Program-made: the position numbers and the translations under genes
Notes under the pieces: generated by a model
Told to the model about the DNA's origin: nothing
Databases searched by the model: none
Seen by the model: only the letters and a program-made list of their open reading frames with translations
Shown here: piece after piece, positions 26,032 through 34,971 of the stretch
Position numbering within the stretch: the stretch's first letter is position 1
Layout of the letters: each line of letters starts with the position of its first letter
Source of the DNA: an uncultured Roseovarius sp.
GTDB lineage: Bacteria; Pseudomonadota; Alphaproteobacteria; Rhodobacterales; Rhodobacteraceae
Direction: 5' to 3'
Assembly (NCBI GenBank): GCA_951812895.1
Contig: OX638333.1
Coordinates: 858,366 to 922,365, forward strand
Length of the DNA: 64,000 nt

Positions 26032-27426
26032 ATGACAAATTGGATGCCATCCCGAGAATCGCTGAATTCACCGCTGCACGTCAGCCTCGCCACGATGATC
26101 GCGAATGCGATTGAAGATGGCAGGTTGCCGCCAGGTGAGCAATTGCCCACCCACCGCAACTTGGCCGATGAATTGGGGTTGAGTGTCAACACTGTCAGCA
26201 AAGCCTATGATCTTCTGCGCCGTCAAAACCTGATTGACGGGCAGATTGGACGTGGCAGCTATGTCATCGAAGCAAGTGGGACTGGTGATCAGCCATTCAA
26301 TTTCGAATCAGAACCCGAAAACTTGTTCGATATGTCGATCTCTCGCCCATTGTTTAACAGTCAGCATGTGGACGCTATGCATTCAACACTTAATGATATG
26401 CAAGCGAAGCTCGATCCCGCGCTCTATTTGTCAACGCGGCCGAACTTGGGACATGAGTCTCATCGAAAAGCCGGCGTTAAATGGCTGTCATATTGTGGTC
26501 TGCAGACCGTGATTGATTCGGTTATCATGACTAACGGCGTCACTCACGGTTTATCGGCTGCATTATCTGCAATCATGCGCCCAGGGGATGTCGTTTTGTC
26601 AGATATGGTGACACATCATCTGATGGCTTCCAGCGCTTCGTATTTCGGATACCGACATGTTGGTCTTGAAACTGATAAATACGGAATTCGGCCTGACGCG
26701 CTAGAGAAAGCCTGTGTTGAGAAAGCACCTAAGGTATTGTATATACTTCCTTCTCTCGCCAATCCGATTGTACATATGATGCCCGAATCCCGGCGCAATC
26801 AAATTGCAGATATTGCTCGGAAATATGGGCTGTACATCATAGAAAATGATGCGTTCGGCCCGGTCGCCTCTGACCGGCAATTGCCGATCTCCTCGTTGGT
26901 GCCAGAACTGGCTGTTTACCTGACGACGTTCACAAAATGCACAGTCAGCGGTTTGCGTGCCGGATATGCGGTGGTGCCGGACCATCTTATGCCTGCGATG
27001 ACGGCGCGTTTGATCGTTTTTGGATGGATGGCCACCCCACTCATCTGCGAATTGGCCTCGCGTTGGGTTGAAGATGGCACTGCGAAATCATTGGCTGAAT
27101 GGCAGCGCCGGGAAATTCGCAATCGTTACGAGATTTCGATTCAAGAACTAGAAGGTCATGATTGGACAGGACATCCAGCAAGTTTGCACCTTTGGTTAAG
27201 ACTCGATGGGGACTGGGATTCCAGCAGTTTCGTTGCCCATGCGCGCGAACTCAATGTGGCTGTATCGCCTGAAAATCCGTTCCTATCGCCTAAGGCCCCG
27301 CCCCAAAACGCGGTGCGCGTATCAGTGGGCAGCATTCGCGACGCAAATCGCTTTCGTCAGGGTCTTGGATTGTTAGCAGGATTGATGCGACGCCCCCGAG
27401 AGCCACTACCGCAATTCGCTTATTAA
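26032..27426 (+). CDS. enuR: MocR/GntR-type regulator of ectoine catabolism
   Basis: 464 aa. N-terminal GntR winged helix (LNSPLHVSLATMIANAIEDG; THRNLADELGLSVNTVSKAY) fused to an aminotransferase-like domain that binds PLP. Lys302 in TTFTKCTVSGLRAGYAV is the expected PLP lysine, at the same residue number as reported for EnuR of Ruegeria pomeroyi. EnuR represses ectoine uptake and breakdown genes and is released by the pathway intermediates alpha-ADABA and DABA (established in R. pomeroyi). It stands directly in front of uehABC on the same strand, the known order. The start has no ribosome-binding site and the transcript may be leaderless. Confidence 0.92.
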   Translation: MTNWMPSRESLNSPLHVSLATMIANAIEDGRLPPGEQLPTHRNLADELGLSVNTVSKAYDLLRRQNLIDGQIGRGSYVIEASGTGDQPFNFESEPENLFDMSISRPLFNSQHVDAMHSTLNDMQAKLDPALYLSTRPNLGHESHRKAGVKWLSYCGLQTVIDSVIMTNGVTHGLSAALSAIMRPGDVVLSDMVTHHLMASSASYFGYRHVGLETDKYGIRPDALEKACVEKAPKVLYILPSLANPIVHMMPESRRNQIADIARKYGLYIIENDAFGPVASDRQLPISSLVPELAVYLTTFTKCTVSGLRAGYAVVPDHLMPAMTARLIVFGWMATPLICELASRWVEDGTAKSLAEWQRREIRNRYEISIQELEGHDWTGHPASLHLWLRLDGDWDSSSFVAHARELNVAVSPENPFLSPKAPPQNAVRVSVGSIRDANRFRQGLGLLAGLMRRPREPLPQFAY

Positions 27427-27476
27427 TATTGTAGCGCAACAATAAAAAAATTGACATGCACTACAATTTTTAGGAT
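27426..27476 (+). promoter_or_regulatory. uehA promoter region with candidate EnuR operator
   Basis: ATTGTAG (27428-27434) and CTACAAT (27461-27467) are exact inverted copies around an A-rich spacer, with TTGACA at 27451-27456 as a possible -35 box; a matching -10 is not obvious. AATATTGT at 27426-27433 is also found directly at the enuR start, which would fit EnuR autoregulation. Function is inferred. Confidence 0.5.
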
Positions 27477-27523
27477 TTGGTAGGTCATTCACACCAACAC
27501 ATGGTGATATCTGGGAGGATATG

Positions 27524-28543
27524 ATGACCTACACTAAATGTTTTTCTCTGAGCATATGCGCACCTCTGACAGCGGCCCTGCTGGTTGCGGGTGCGGCGAA
27601 CGCTGACAACTGGCGTTATGCAATGGAAGAAGGGCTGACAGATCCACAAGGTCTGTACGCCACAAGATTCAAAGAAGAAATCGAAGCTAACTCTGATCAT
27701 ACAGTACAGATTTACCCAGTGGGTTCGCTTGGGGAATCAGCGGATGCAATGGAGCAAGCCCAAGCTGGATTGCTTCAGTTTATCGACCAGTCACCCGGCT
27801 TTACCGGAGCGTTGATTCCAGAAGCCGAGGCATTTCTGGTTCCATACGTGCAGCCGACCGACCCACAAGAGGTACGCACCTTCTTCAAGGAAGGAGTAGC
27901 TGTGAACGAAATGTTCCATGAAATCTACCGTGAACAGGGTCTGGAGCTGCTGTCGGTGTTCCCCGAAGGTGAGATGGTGGTCACCACGATGGAAGAATTC
28001 AGAACTCCGGCTGATCTAGAAGGCATGAAAATCCGCACCATGACCTCGCCATTGTTGCTCGAAACCTACACTGCATTTGGTGCATCGCCGATCGCCATGT
28101 CTTGGGGTGAGCTTATCGGAGCTCTGAAAACTAACATGGTAGACGGACAGGAAAACCCGGCAATCTGGATCGAGGCCTATGATCTGGATAACCTGACCAA
28201 GGTGATGACCTATACCGGCCACGGCCAGTACACGACAGCGGTAATGGCGAATGCCGAATTTTACGATAGCCTGAGCGACGAGGACAAAGAGCTTGTTCAG
28301 AACGCTTCACAGGTTGCGCTTGACTACATTCTTGATGTTGCCGTTGAACTTGACGCAACCGGTCTGGCAAAAATTCAAGAAACCAATCCAGACTATACGA
28401 TCAACCGGCTGACCGAAGAAGAGCGTGCCCCGTTCAAAGAACGTGCAAAAGCGGTCGAGGCGGCGTTTGTCGAGAGAGCAGGCGATCGTGGTGCCGCGAT
28501 CCTTGAGCAGATGAAGAAAGACCTGGAGGCAGCTCGGCAGTAA
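27524..28543 (+). CDS. uehA: Ectoine/5-hydroxyectoine TRAP solute-binding protein
   Basis: 339 aa from the second of two tandem ATGs (27521, 27524); GGGAGG at 27513-27518 is better spaced for 27524. Signal peptide ends at GAANADNW. The DctP-family features are present (YPVGSLGESADAMEQAQAGL; GMKIRTMTSPLLLETYTAFG; NMVDGQENP). Its position after enuR and before uehBC-usp-eutABC-doeAB identifies it as the high-affinity periplasmic ectoine receptor UehA. A hairpin separates it from uehB. Confidence 0.92.
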   Translation: MTYTKCFSLSICAPLTAALLVAGAANADNWRYAMEEGLTDPQGLYATRFKEEIEANSDHTVQIYPVGSLGESADAMEQAQAGLLQFIDQSPGFTGALIPEAEAFLVPYVQPTDPQEVRTFFKEGVAVNEMFHEIYREQGLELLSVFPEGEMVVTTMEEFRTPADLEGMKIRTMTSPLLLETYTAFGASPIAMSWGELIGALKTNMVDGQENPAIWIEAYDLDNLTKVMTYTGHGQYTTAVMANAEFYDSLSDEDKELVQNASQVALDYILDVAVELDATGLAKIQETNPDYTINRLTEEERAPFKERAKAVEAAFVERAGDRGAAILEQMKKDLEAARQ

Positions 28544-28599
28544 CAATTCTTTTCGGATGGTCACCGCTCTCGTGATGTGACTGCACGAACTGACATATT

Positions 28600-28632
28600 G
28601 TGCAGGCTCTGTCTAAAAATCCGGGCCTGCAC
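28600..28632 (+). promoter_or_regulatory. Intercistronic hairpin between uehA and uehB
   Basis: GTGCAGGC (28600-28607) and GCCTGCAC (28625-28632) form a perfect 8-bp stem with a 17-base loop in the 133-bp gap after uehA. Probably stabilises the uehA message or lowers expression of the permease genes. Confidence 0.55.
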
Positions 28633-28676
28633 GTCCGCGGCGACCAGCCAAATTTAAATTGCTTGAGGGATGGATC

Positions 28677-29249
28677 ATGAGCGATACACCGCAGGAAAGC
28701 CGGTGGCTAACCAGGATTATAGATGGCATCGACAGGTCCATCGCGATGCTGGAGCGGGTAATCATGGCCACAGGGGTTATCCTGATGGCGATCAATACCA
28801 TAGCAAATGTCATAAGCCGGTTTGTGTTCAATCATTCTTTGATTTTCGCCGAAGAACTGAACAGCATTTTCATTTTATTGGTGACATTCGCCGGTATCGG
28901 ATATGCAGCGCGCCATGGCCGCCACATTCGGATGTCGGCGATTTCAGATGCGCTACCTGAGCGCGCCAGAAAAATCCTGATGATCGTGATCACCGCAGTT
29001 ACAGCGGCGTTGCTGTTGATCCTGGCATGGTACGCCATTCAATACATCATCAGCTTGCAGGCAAAAGGCCGCGTCTATCCGGCTCTCGGGATACCAGTTT
29101 ACATGAGCTATCTGTGGGTGCCTATCGGGCTGTTTGTAACAGGTGTTCAATACGCATTGACCTTCATCAAAAACCTGCAGGAACGCGAAATCTATCTGTC
29201 CACCGATCTGCGGGAAGCAGATTCACAGGAACTGGAATTGGAGCTTTAG
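28677..29249 (+). CDS. uehB: Ectoine TRAP transporter small permease
   Basis: 190 aa from ATG 28677, preceded by GAGGGA. DctQ-family subunit with four membrane helices; EELNSIFILLVTFAGIGYAA and RHGRHIRMSAI are typical. The stop overlaps the region just before uehC (2-bp gap), so the two are translationally coupled. Acts with UehC and UehA in sodium-driven ectoine import. Confidence 0.9.
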   Translation: MSDTPQESRWLTRIIDGIDRSIAMLERVIMATGVILMAINTIANVISRFVFNHSLIFAEELNSIFILLVTFAGIGYAARHGRHIRMSAISDALPERARKILMIVITAVTAALLLILAWYAIQYIISLQAKGRVYPALGIPVYMSYLWVPIGLFVTGVQYALTFIKNLQEREIYLSTDLREADSQELELEL

Positions 29250-29251
29250 TG

Positions 29252-30538
29252 ATGGCACTCTTGATGTTTTCTGCGATGGTTGTCCTTCTGCTGCTCGGGT
29301 TCCCAATGATGGTGCCGTTGATCGCCGGCGCGTTTATTGGCGTTGTAGAGCTGTTTGGAACAATCGACAAAACCGAGTTCATGATTCAACAGATGCTGGG
29401 GGGTATTCGGCCGTCTTCATTGATCGCTGTTCCGATGTTTATTTTGGCAGCGGACATCATGACGCGAGGTCAGTCGGCCGGTCGACTGATTGATATGGTG
29501 ATGGCGTTCGTTCGCCATGTGCGTGGCGGATTGGCGGTCAGCACGGCTTCAGCCTGTGCATTGTTCGGCGCCGTATCCGGGTCCACACAAGCCACGGTAG
29601 TGGCGGTTGGCACGCCACTCAGACCCCGAATGCTGAAAGGGGGTTACAAAGATTCCTTTGTTCTGGCGCTGATCGTCAACTCAAGCGATATCGCATTCCT
29701 GATCCCACCCAGCATCGGCATGATCATTTATGGTGTAGTGGCAAAGGCTTCGATCCCGGAGCTTTTCATCGCTGGCCTCGGGCCCGGGTTGCTGATCCTG
29801 GTGATGTTTTCGATCTACAGCATGATCTACGCCAAAATAAATGATGTCCCAACTGAACCCGCTGCAACATGGTGTGAACGCGCGACAGCCGTTAAGCGGG
29901 CCTTATGGCCGTTGGGTTTTCCGCTTCTCATCATCGGCGGCATTTTCTTTGGAATTTTCAGCCCGACTGAGGCTGCGGCCATCAGTGTCGCCTATGCGAT
30001 ATTTCTGGAAGTTATCATTTTCCGAACCATGAAGATTACCGATTTGTATCAGGTGGCTCTGTCGACTGGCATGGTTACGGCGGTTGTCTTCATCCTGGTC
30101 GGTGCCGGTGCTGCCTTTGCATGGGTTCTGTCTTTCGCGCAGATCCCGCAACAGATTCTCGGGGCACTTGGCATCGACGAAATGGGGCAGATCGGCGTGC
30201 TGTTTACCATCGCCATTGCTTTCTTCATCGGTTGCATGTTTGTCGATCCGATCGTGGTGATCCTGATCTTCGTGCCGATTTTTGCACCAGTGGTTGAAGC
30301 AACGGGACTTGACCCGATCCTTGTTGGAACTTTGATCACATTGCAGGCCGCTATCGGCTCGGCCACGCCACCTTTCGGATGTGATATTTTCACTGCGGTT
30401 GCTGTGTTCAAACGTCCCTATCTGGACGTGATCAGGGGCACACCGCCGTTCGTGATTATGCTCCTAAGCGTTTCTGTCCTGATGATCTTTTTTCCGCAGA
30501 TTGCGCTGTTCCTGCGCGACATCGCCTTCAACAAATAA
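29252..30538 (+). CDS. uehC: Ectoine TRAP transporter large permease
   Basis: 428 aa from ATG 29252. DctM-family transporter with about 12 membrane helices and the conserved ALFGAVSGSTQATVVAVGTP, SDIAFLIPPSIGMIIYGVVA and GIFSPTEAAAISVAYAIFLE motifs. A longer open frame begins at 29027 inside uehB but has no start signal and would not begin in the membrane. Next gene is usp after 13 bp. Confidence 0.93.
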   Translation: MALLMFSAMVVLLLLGFPMMVPLIAGAFIGVVELFGTIDKTEFMIQQMLGGIRPSSLIAVPMFILAADIMTRGQSAGRLIDMVMAFVRHVRGGLAVSTASACALFGAVSGSTQATVVAVGTPLRPRMLKGGYKDSFVLALIVNSSDIAFLIPPSIGMIIYGVVAKASIPELFIAGLGPGLLILVMFSIYSMIYAKINDVPTEPAATWCERATAVKRALWPLGFPLLIIGGIFFGIFSPTEAAAISVAYAIFLEVIIFRTMKITDLYQVALSTGMVTAVVFILVGAGAAFAWVLSFAQIPQQILGALGIDEMGQIGVLFTIAIAFFIGCMFVDPIVVILIFVPIFAPVVEATGLDPILVGTLITLQAAIGSATPPFGCDIFTAVAVFKRPYLDVIRGTPPFVIMLLSVSVLMIFFPQIALFLRDIAFNK

Positions 30539-30551
30539 AAGGAGCAGAAGA

Positions 30552-30989
30552 ATGTTCAAGTCGATACTGGCTGCCTTCGATGGCTCCGAGAAGTCAGAAG
30601 CTGCCCTTCGTAAAAGTGCTGATCTGGCTATCCTGTGCGGTGCTGAACTGACGGTATTAACACTGCATCGCCACCATTCCGTACTGGAAGGTTCAATGTT
30701 TGTTACAAATGCGGAGCAACCCGACAACATTGATGAAATCATGCGCAATCATGCCAAAGACGTGGCAGAGTATGGTGCATCAATAGCCAGAAAGATCGGA
30801 TGTGAAAACATCCGGGCCTTTGTCAAAGGTGGACCTACAGCACGGACAATCATCAGCTTTTCTCAAGAGCATGGGAATGACTTGATCGTCTTGGGCAGCA
30901 GGGGGTTGGGATCGATAGAGGGATACCTGCTGGGGAGTGTTTCTCACAAAGTGACGAGCCTGTCTGAATGCCCGGTTCTGGTAGTGTGA
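30552..30989 (+). CDS. Universal stress protein of the ectoine operon (TeaD-like)
   Basis: 145 aa from ATG 30552, with AAAAGGAG upstream. Complete Usp fold with the ATP-binding signature VLGSRGLGSIEGYLLGSVSHKVTS. The counterpart TeaD of Halomonas elongata binds ATP and down-regulates ectoine uptake through the TRAP transporter; the same role is likely here. It ends 8 bp before eutA. Confidence 0.9.
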   Translation: MFKSILAAFDGSEKSEAALRKSADLAILCGAELTVLTLHRHHSVLEGSMFVTNAEQPDNIDEIMRNHAKDVAEYGASIARKIGCENIRAFVKGGPTARTIISFSQEHGNDLIVLGSRGLGSIEGYLLGSVSHKVTSLSECPVLVV

Positions 30990-30997
30990 GGACGACG

Positions 30998-31762
30998 ATG
31001 GCATTGGATGTTCAATCTTCGATCTCGGCTGTAAATGCACAGCTGGATTTTCGCCCGGTTGCAAAGCGTATCGGATTGGTCGCGCTGGCAACGGATCATA
31101 CGACTGAAACCGACTTTGCGCGCATGCTGCATGGTCAGGATGTCGGCGTTTATGTGAACCGTATCGGGTTTGAAAACCCAACCACTCATGAAAGCCTTCT
31201 TCGCACCGGTGCTCGTCTGAACGATGCTGCGGCTGATATTCTGCCGGATGAGCCATTGGATGTGCTGGTCTATGGATGCACCGCTGCTTCGGTTGTGTTG
31301 GGGAACGACAAAGTGGCCGAGCATATGAGTTGTGCAAAGCCGAACACGCCTTGTGTCACACCCAGTTCGGCGGCTTTTGATGCTTTCGATGCATTGGGGG
31401 CAAAAAGAGTGAGTGTTTTGACCCCCTATACGCAGGACGTGACGGATTCCCTGACCTCATACTTTTCACAGCACGGCCCGCGTGTGATAAACGCATGCTG
31501 CTTCGGATTGTCTGACGATCGCGAAATGGCGCGTATATCCTTGGAAAGCATTGTTGAAGGAGGGGTCGCCGCGTGTGACCCTGATGCGGATGCGCTATTC
31601 ATTTCCTGTACTGCTGTGCGGGCCGCGGTATGTATCGAGCAGTTGGAGGCACGGTTGGGCAAGCCTGTCGTCACGTCTAACCAGGCGATGGTTTGGCGGT
31701 GTATGCGACATCTAGGGATGACTTCTCGCGTTCCAAATGGTGGATCGCTTTTTAAGAATTAA
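30998..31762 (+). CDS. eutA: Ectoine utilization protein EutA (Asp/Glu racemase superfamily)
   Basis: 254 aa from ATG 30998, preceded by GAGGA. Aspartate/glutamate/hydantoin racemase fold with two Cys half-sites: VYGCTAASVVLG (first half) and FISCTAVRAAVCIE (second half), as in maleate isomerase-like members. EutA occurs with EutB and EutC in clusters for 5-hydroxyectoine use, where the three are thought to convert hydroxyectoine-derived stereoisomers to ectoine-pathway intermediates. The precise reaction is not settled in what I know of the literature. Confidence 0.88.
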   Translation: MALDVQSSISAVNAQLDFRPVAKRIGLVALATDHTTETDFARMLHGQDVGVYVNRIGFENPTTHESLLRTGARLNDAAADILPDEPLDVLVYGCTAASVVLGNDKVAEHMSCAKPNTPCVTPSSAAFDAFDALGAKRVSVLTPYTQDVTDSLTSYFSQHGPRVINACCFGLSDDREMARISLESIVEGGVAACDPDADALFISCTAVRAAVCIEQLEARLGKPVVTSNQAMVWRCMRHLGMTSRVPNGGSLFKN

Positions 31763-31782
31763 GACTTGATCAGGATACTAGA

Positions 31783-32772
31783 ATGAGCTCTGAAATCACT
31801 CTTCAGAACAGTTTTTCTGCGCGAGAACGCCTTTTACGACGGGTTCGTGTGACGCCGATAGTTGCCTCACCCAGCTTAAGCGAGGTGACAGGTGGGAACA
31901 TCAGGTTGAAGCTGGAACACACACAAATTACCGGCAGCTTCAAACTGCGCGGGGCAACAAATGCGGTATTGTCACTGACCCAAGCACAACATGCGCATGG
32001 CGTGGTCGGCGTATCTACGGGCAATCACGGGCGTGGGTTGGCCTATGCCGCGAAACAGGCCGGGGTACGGTGCGTCATCTGCATGTCAGAGTTGGTGCCG
32101 CAAAACAAGGTGGACGGGATCAAGGCGCAGGGCGCCGAGGTGCGCATTGTCGGGCAGTCCCAGGATGATGCGCAGGTTGAAGTCAATAAACTGGTTGCAG
32201 ATGGGATGACGATGCTTCCCCCGTTTGATCATCGTGACATCATCGCAGGTCAAAGCACCGTGGCGCTGGAGATGCTGGAGCAATCCCCTGATCTTGAGAC
32301 CGTTCTGGTCCCGTTGTCAGGTGGCGGATTGATTTCAGGCATTGGGATGGTGATGAAGACAGTTAATCCGTCGATCCGCGTGATTGGCATCTCGATGGAA
32401 CGCGGGGCGGCCATGTACGAAAGCCAAAAGAAAGGCCAACCGGTCATCGTGCATGAGCTACCGACGCTGGCGGACTCGCTTGGTGGTGGCATCGGATTGG
32501 ACAACCGGCACACTTTTGCCATGACGCGCGACCTGGTTGATGAATTGGTTTTGGTTACCGAGGCTGAGATCGCTGCCGCCATCCGCCATGCTTATTGGCA
32601 AGAACGGCAGGTCATCGAAGGGTCTGGCAGCGTTGGCATTGCTGCCCTGTTGGCGGGCAAAATCAAAGATCCGGGGCGATGTATTGCACTAACGACGGGT
32701 CAGAACATCGATATGGGTGTGCATCACCGGATCATCTCCGGCGAAGATGTGGATGTAACAGCGGAGGAATAG
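31783..32772 (+). CDS. eutB: Hydroxyectoine utilization dehydratase EutB (threonine dehydratase-like)
   Basis: 329 aa. PLP enzyme of the serine/threonine dehydratase fold. The PLP lysine is in TGSFKLRGATNAVL near residue 55, the substrate loop STGNHGRGLAYAA follows, and PLSGGGLISGI binds the PLP phosphate. Proposed to remove the hydroxyl group of a hydroxyectoine-derived intermediate. The stop is directly adjacent to the eutC start, so the two are coupled. Confidence 0.9.
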   Translation: MSSEITLQNSFSARERLLRRVRVTPIVASPSLSEVTGGNIRLKLEHTQITGSFKLRGATNAVLSLTQAQHAHGVVGVSTGNHGRGLAYAAKQAGVRCVICMSELVPQNKVDGIKAQGAEVRIVGQSQDDAQVEVNKLVADGMTMLPPFDHRDIIAGQSTVALEMLEQSPDLETVLVPLSGGGLISGIGMVMKTVNPSIRVIGISMERGAAMYESQKKGQPVIVHELPTLADSLGGGIGLDNRHTFAMTRDLVDELVLVTEAEIAAAIRHAYWQERQVIEGSGSVGIAALLAGKIKDPGRCIALTTGQNIDMGVHHRIISGEDVDVTAEE

Positions 32773-33765
32773 ATGCCTGATATCAAGATACTGACCGAAT
32801 CTGAGCTGCGGGATCTGGTGCCGCTGGATACCGACGCGGTGAACTGTGTTGAACAGGGGTTCACGACGCTGGCGGGGGGCAATGTTGTCATGCCGCCGAT
32901 CATGACATTGATGGTGCCCGATCATAACGGTGAGGTGTGTGTGAAGTCGGCCTATGTCCCCGGCGTCGACAGTTTTGCGATGAAGATGAGCCCCGGGTTC
33001 TTTGACAATCCCAAGCTCGGCCTGCCCAGCTCATCTGGCCTGATGGTGTTGTTTGCCAGCAAGACGGGCATGTTGGAGGCGCTGCTGTTGGACAATGGAT
33101 ATCTGACCGACGTGCGCACAGCCGCAGCGGGCGCGGTTTCTGCGCGCCATCTGGCGCGGCAAGATGCCAGCCGCGTGTGCATCATCGGCGCGGGTGTGCA
33201 GGCCAAGCTTCAGCTCAAGGCGCTGATGCTTGTACGTGAGATCAGGACCGCAGTGATCTGGGCAAGGGATATAAGCAAGGCTGAGGCCACCGCAGCCGAT
33301 CTGCGTGCCGAGCTGGGGCTGGACGTGACCGCCAGCAGCGACGTGACCCAAGCCGTTTCTTCCGCCGACATTGTCGTGACAACCACGCCTTCGTCTTCGC
33401 CACTGGTCCAAAGCGACTGGCTCAGACCCGGGCAGCTGATCATCGCGATGGGATCGGACCAGGAGCACAAGGTAGAACTGGAGCCCGATTGCCTGAGCAA
33501 AGCAACGCTTTACGTGCCTGACAGCCAGTCGCAATGCGCCGTAAAAGGCGAGCTGCGCAGCGCTCTGGAGGCCGGGTTGTTTCCCGATGACCAGACGTTT
33601 TCCGAGCTGGGAGACATCACATCCGGCAAAGCCCCCGGGCGCCGGTCAGACGGTGACATCGTGATCGCTGACCTGACCGGCACGGGCGTGCAGGACACCG
33701 CCATTGCAACCCTTGCCAGACAGCGTGCCGAAGTTGCTGGCAAAGGCGCCACTTTCACAAGCTAA
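32773..33765 (+). CDS. eutC: Ectoine utilization protein EutC (ornithine cyclodeaminase family)
   Basis: 330 aa. NAD-dependent ornithine cyclodeaminase/mu-crystallin fold: Rossmann motif IIGAGVQAKLQLKAL, VDSFAMKMSPGFFDN with the expected active-site Lys, and AMGSDQEHKVEL. In ectoine clusters it follows EutB and probably reduces or rearranges the EutB product. Length is normal. It starts immediately after eutB and ends 13 bp before doeA. Confidence 0.9.
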   Translation: MPDIKILTESELRDLVPLDTDAVNCVEQGFTTLAGGNVVMPPIMTLMVPDHNGEVCVKSAYVPGVDSFAMKMSPGFFDNPKLGLPSSSGLMVLFASKTGMLEALLLDNGYLTDVRTAAAGAVSARHLARQDASRVCIIGAGVQAKLQLKALMLVREIRTAVIWARDISKAEATAADLRAELGLDVTASSDVTQAVSSADIVVTTTPSSSPLVQSDWLRPGQLIIAMGSDQEHKVELEPDCLSKATLYVPDSQSQCAVKGELRSALEAGLFPDDQTFSELGDITSGKAPGRRSDGDIVIADLTGTGVQDTAIATLARQRAEVAGKGATFTS

Positions 33766-33778
33766 ATCGGGTAAAATC

Positions 33779-34966
33779 ATGCCGGAACCAAAACTATACT
33801 TTACGCGTGATGAATATGCACAACGCATCGCCAAAACCCGAACAGCCATGCAGGCGCGCGGCATTGATCTGTTGATCATCTCGGATCCGTCCAACATGAA
33901 CTGGCTGACCGGCTATGACGGGTGGTCATTTTACGTGCATCAGTGCGTGGTGCTGACTCTGGACGGGGAACCGATCTGGTTCGGGCGCGGTCAGGATGCG
34001 AAGGGCGCGCTCAGAACCTGTTTCATGGATCCGGCCAACATCATCGGCTACCCCGATCACTACGTGCAATCAACCGAGCGCCACCCGATGGACTATCTGT
34101 CGGCCCAGTTGGTCGATCGCAAGCTGGACAAGGGCACGATTGGCGTCGAGATGGACAATTACTGGTTCACTGCGGCGGCTTATGCCTCGCTCATGTGGCA
34201 TCTTCCAAATGCCCATATGGTGGATGCGAACGCGCTGGTAAACTGGCAGCGTGCAATAAAATCGGAAACCGAACTGGATTACATGCGCATCGCGGGCCGC
34301 ATCGTCGGGCGCATGCATGAACGGGTTTTCGACAAGGTTGAGCCCGGTCTGCGCAAATGCGATCTGGCAGCGGAAATTTACGATGCCGGCCTGCGCTATG
34401 ATCCTGAAATCGGTGCGGGCGGTGATTATCCGGCCATCGTGCCGTTGCTGCCCTCTGGCCCGGATGCGGCGGCACCCCATCTGACCTGGGATGACACGCC
34501 GATGAAATCAGGCGAAGGCACGTTTTTCGAAATCGCCGGTGTCTATCACCGCTATCACTGCCCGCTGTCACGCACTGTGTTTCTGGGCAAGCCGACGCAA
34601 ACCTTCCTCGATGCGGAAAAGGCCGTTCTCGAAGGGATGGAGGCCGGGCTGGAAGTCGCGAAAGAGGGAAACCTGTGCGAGGATATCGCCAATGCGTTCT
34701 TTGGCGTGCTCAGGACATACGGTATCGAGAAAGACAGTCGCACGGGCTATCCGATTGGCCTGTCCTATCCCCCGGATTGGGGCGAACGTACCATGTCTTT
34801 ACGGTCCGGCGACAAAACGGTTCTGCAGGAAAACATGACCCTGCATTTTATGACCGGCCTCTGGATGGAGGACTGGGGCTTTGAGATTACCGAAAGCATC
34901 CGCATCGGCAAAACAGGCCCCGAATGCCTCGCCAATGTACCGCGCAAAATGGTCGTGAAAGATTAA
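33779..34966 (+). CDS. doeA: Ectoine hydrolase (EutD)
   Basis: 395 aa from ATG 33779. Opens the ectoine ring to N-acetyl-L-2,4-diaminobutyrates. M24 pita-bread fold with creatinase N-terminal domain (NMNWLTGYDGWSFYVHQCVV). As expected for ectoine hydrolase, the dinuclear metal site of M24 peptidases is absent: the Asp-x-Asp region reads FFEIAGVYHRYHCPLSR and the usual His is replaced in GYPIGLSYPPDWGE. It is placed between eutC and doeB. A paralogue with the same replacements lies at 6857-8065. Confidence 0.93.
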   Translation: MPEPKLYFTRDEYAQRIAKTRTAMQARGIDLLIISDPSNMNWLTGYDGWSFYVHQCVVLTLDGEPIWFGRGQDAKGALRTCFMDPANIIGYPDHYVQSTERHPMDYLSAQLVDRKLDKGTIGVEMDNYWFTAAAYASLMWHLPNAHMVDANALVNWQRAIKSETELDYMRIAGRIVGRMHERVFDKVEPGLRKCDLAAEIYDAGLRYDPEIGAGGDYPAIVPLLPSGPDAAAPHLTWDDTPMKSGEGTFFEIAGVYHRYHCPLSRTVFLGKPTQTFLDAEKAVLEGMEAGLEVAKEGNLCEDIANAFFGVLRTYGIEKDSRTGYPIGLSYPPDWGERTMSLRSGDKTVLQENMTLHFMTGLWMEDWGFEITESIRIGKTGPECLANVPRKMVVKD

Positions 34967-34971
34967 AGCCC

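Noticed and set aside
29027-29251. Extended N-terminus of uehC in frame upstream of 29252
   Set aside because: It lies inside uehB, reads as unstructured Arg/Ser-rich sequence, and ATG 29252 gives a normal DctM start.
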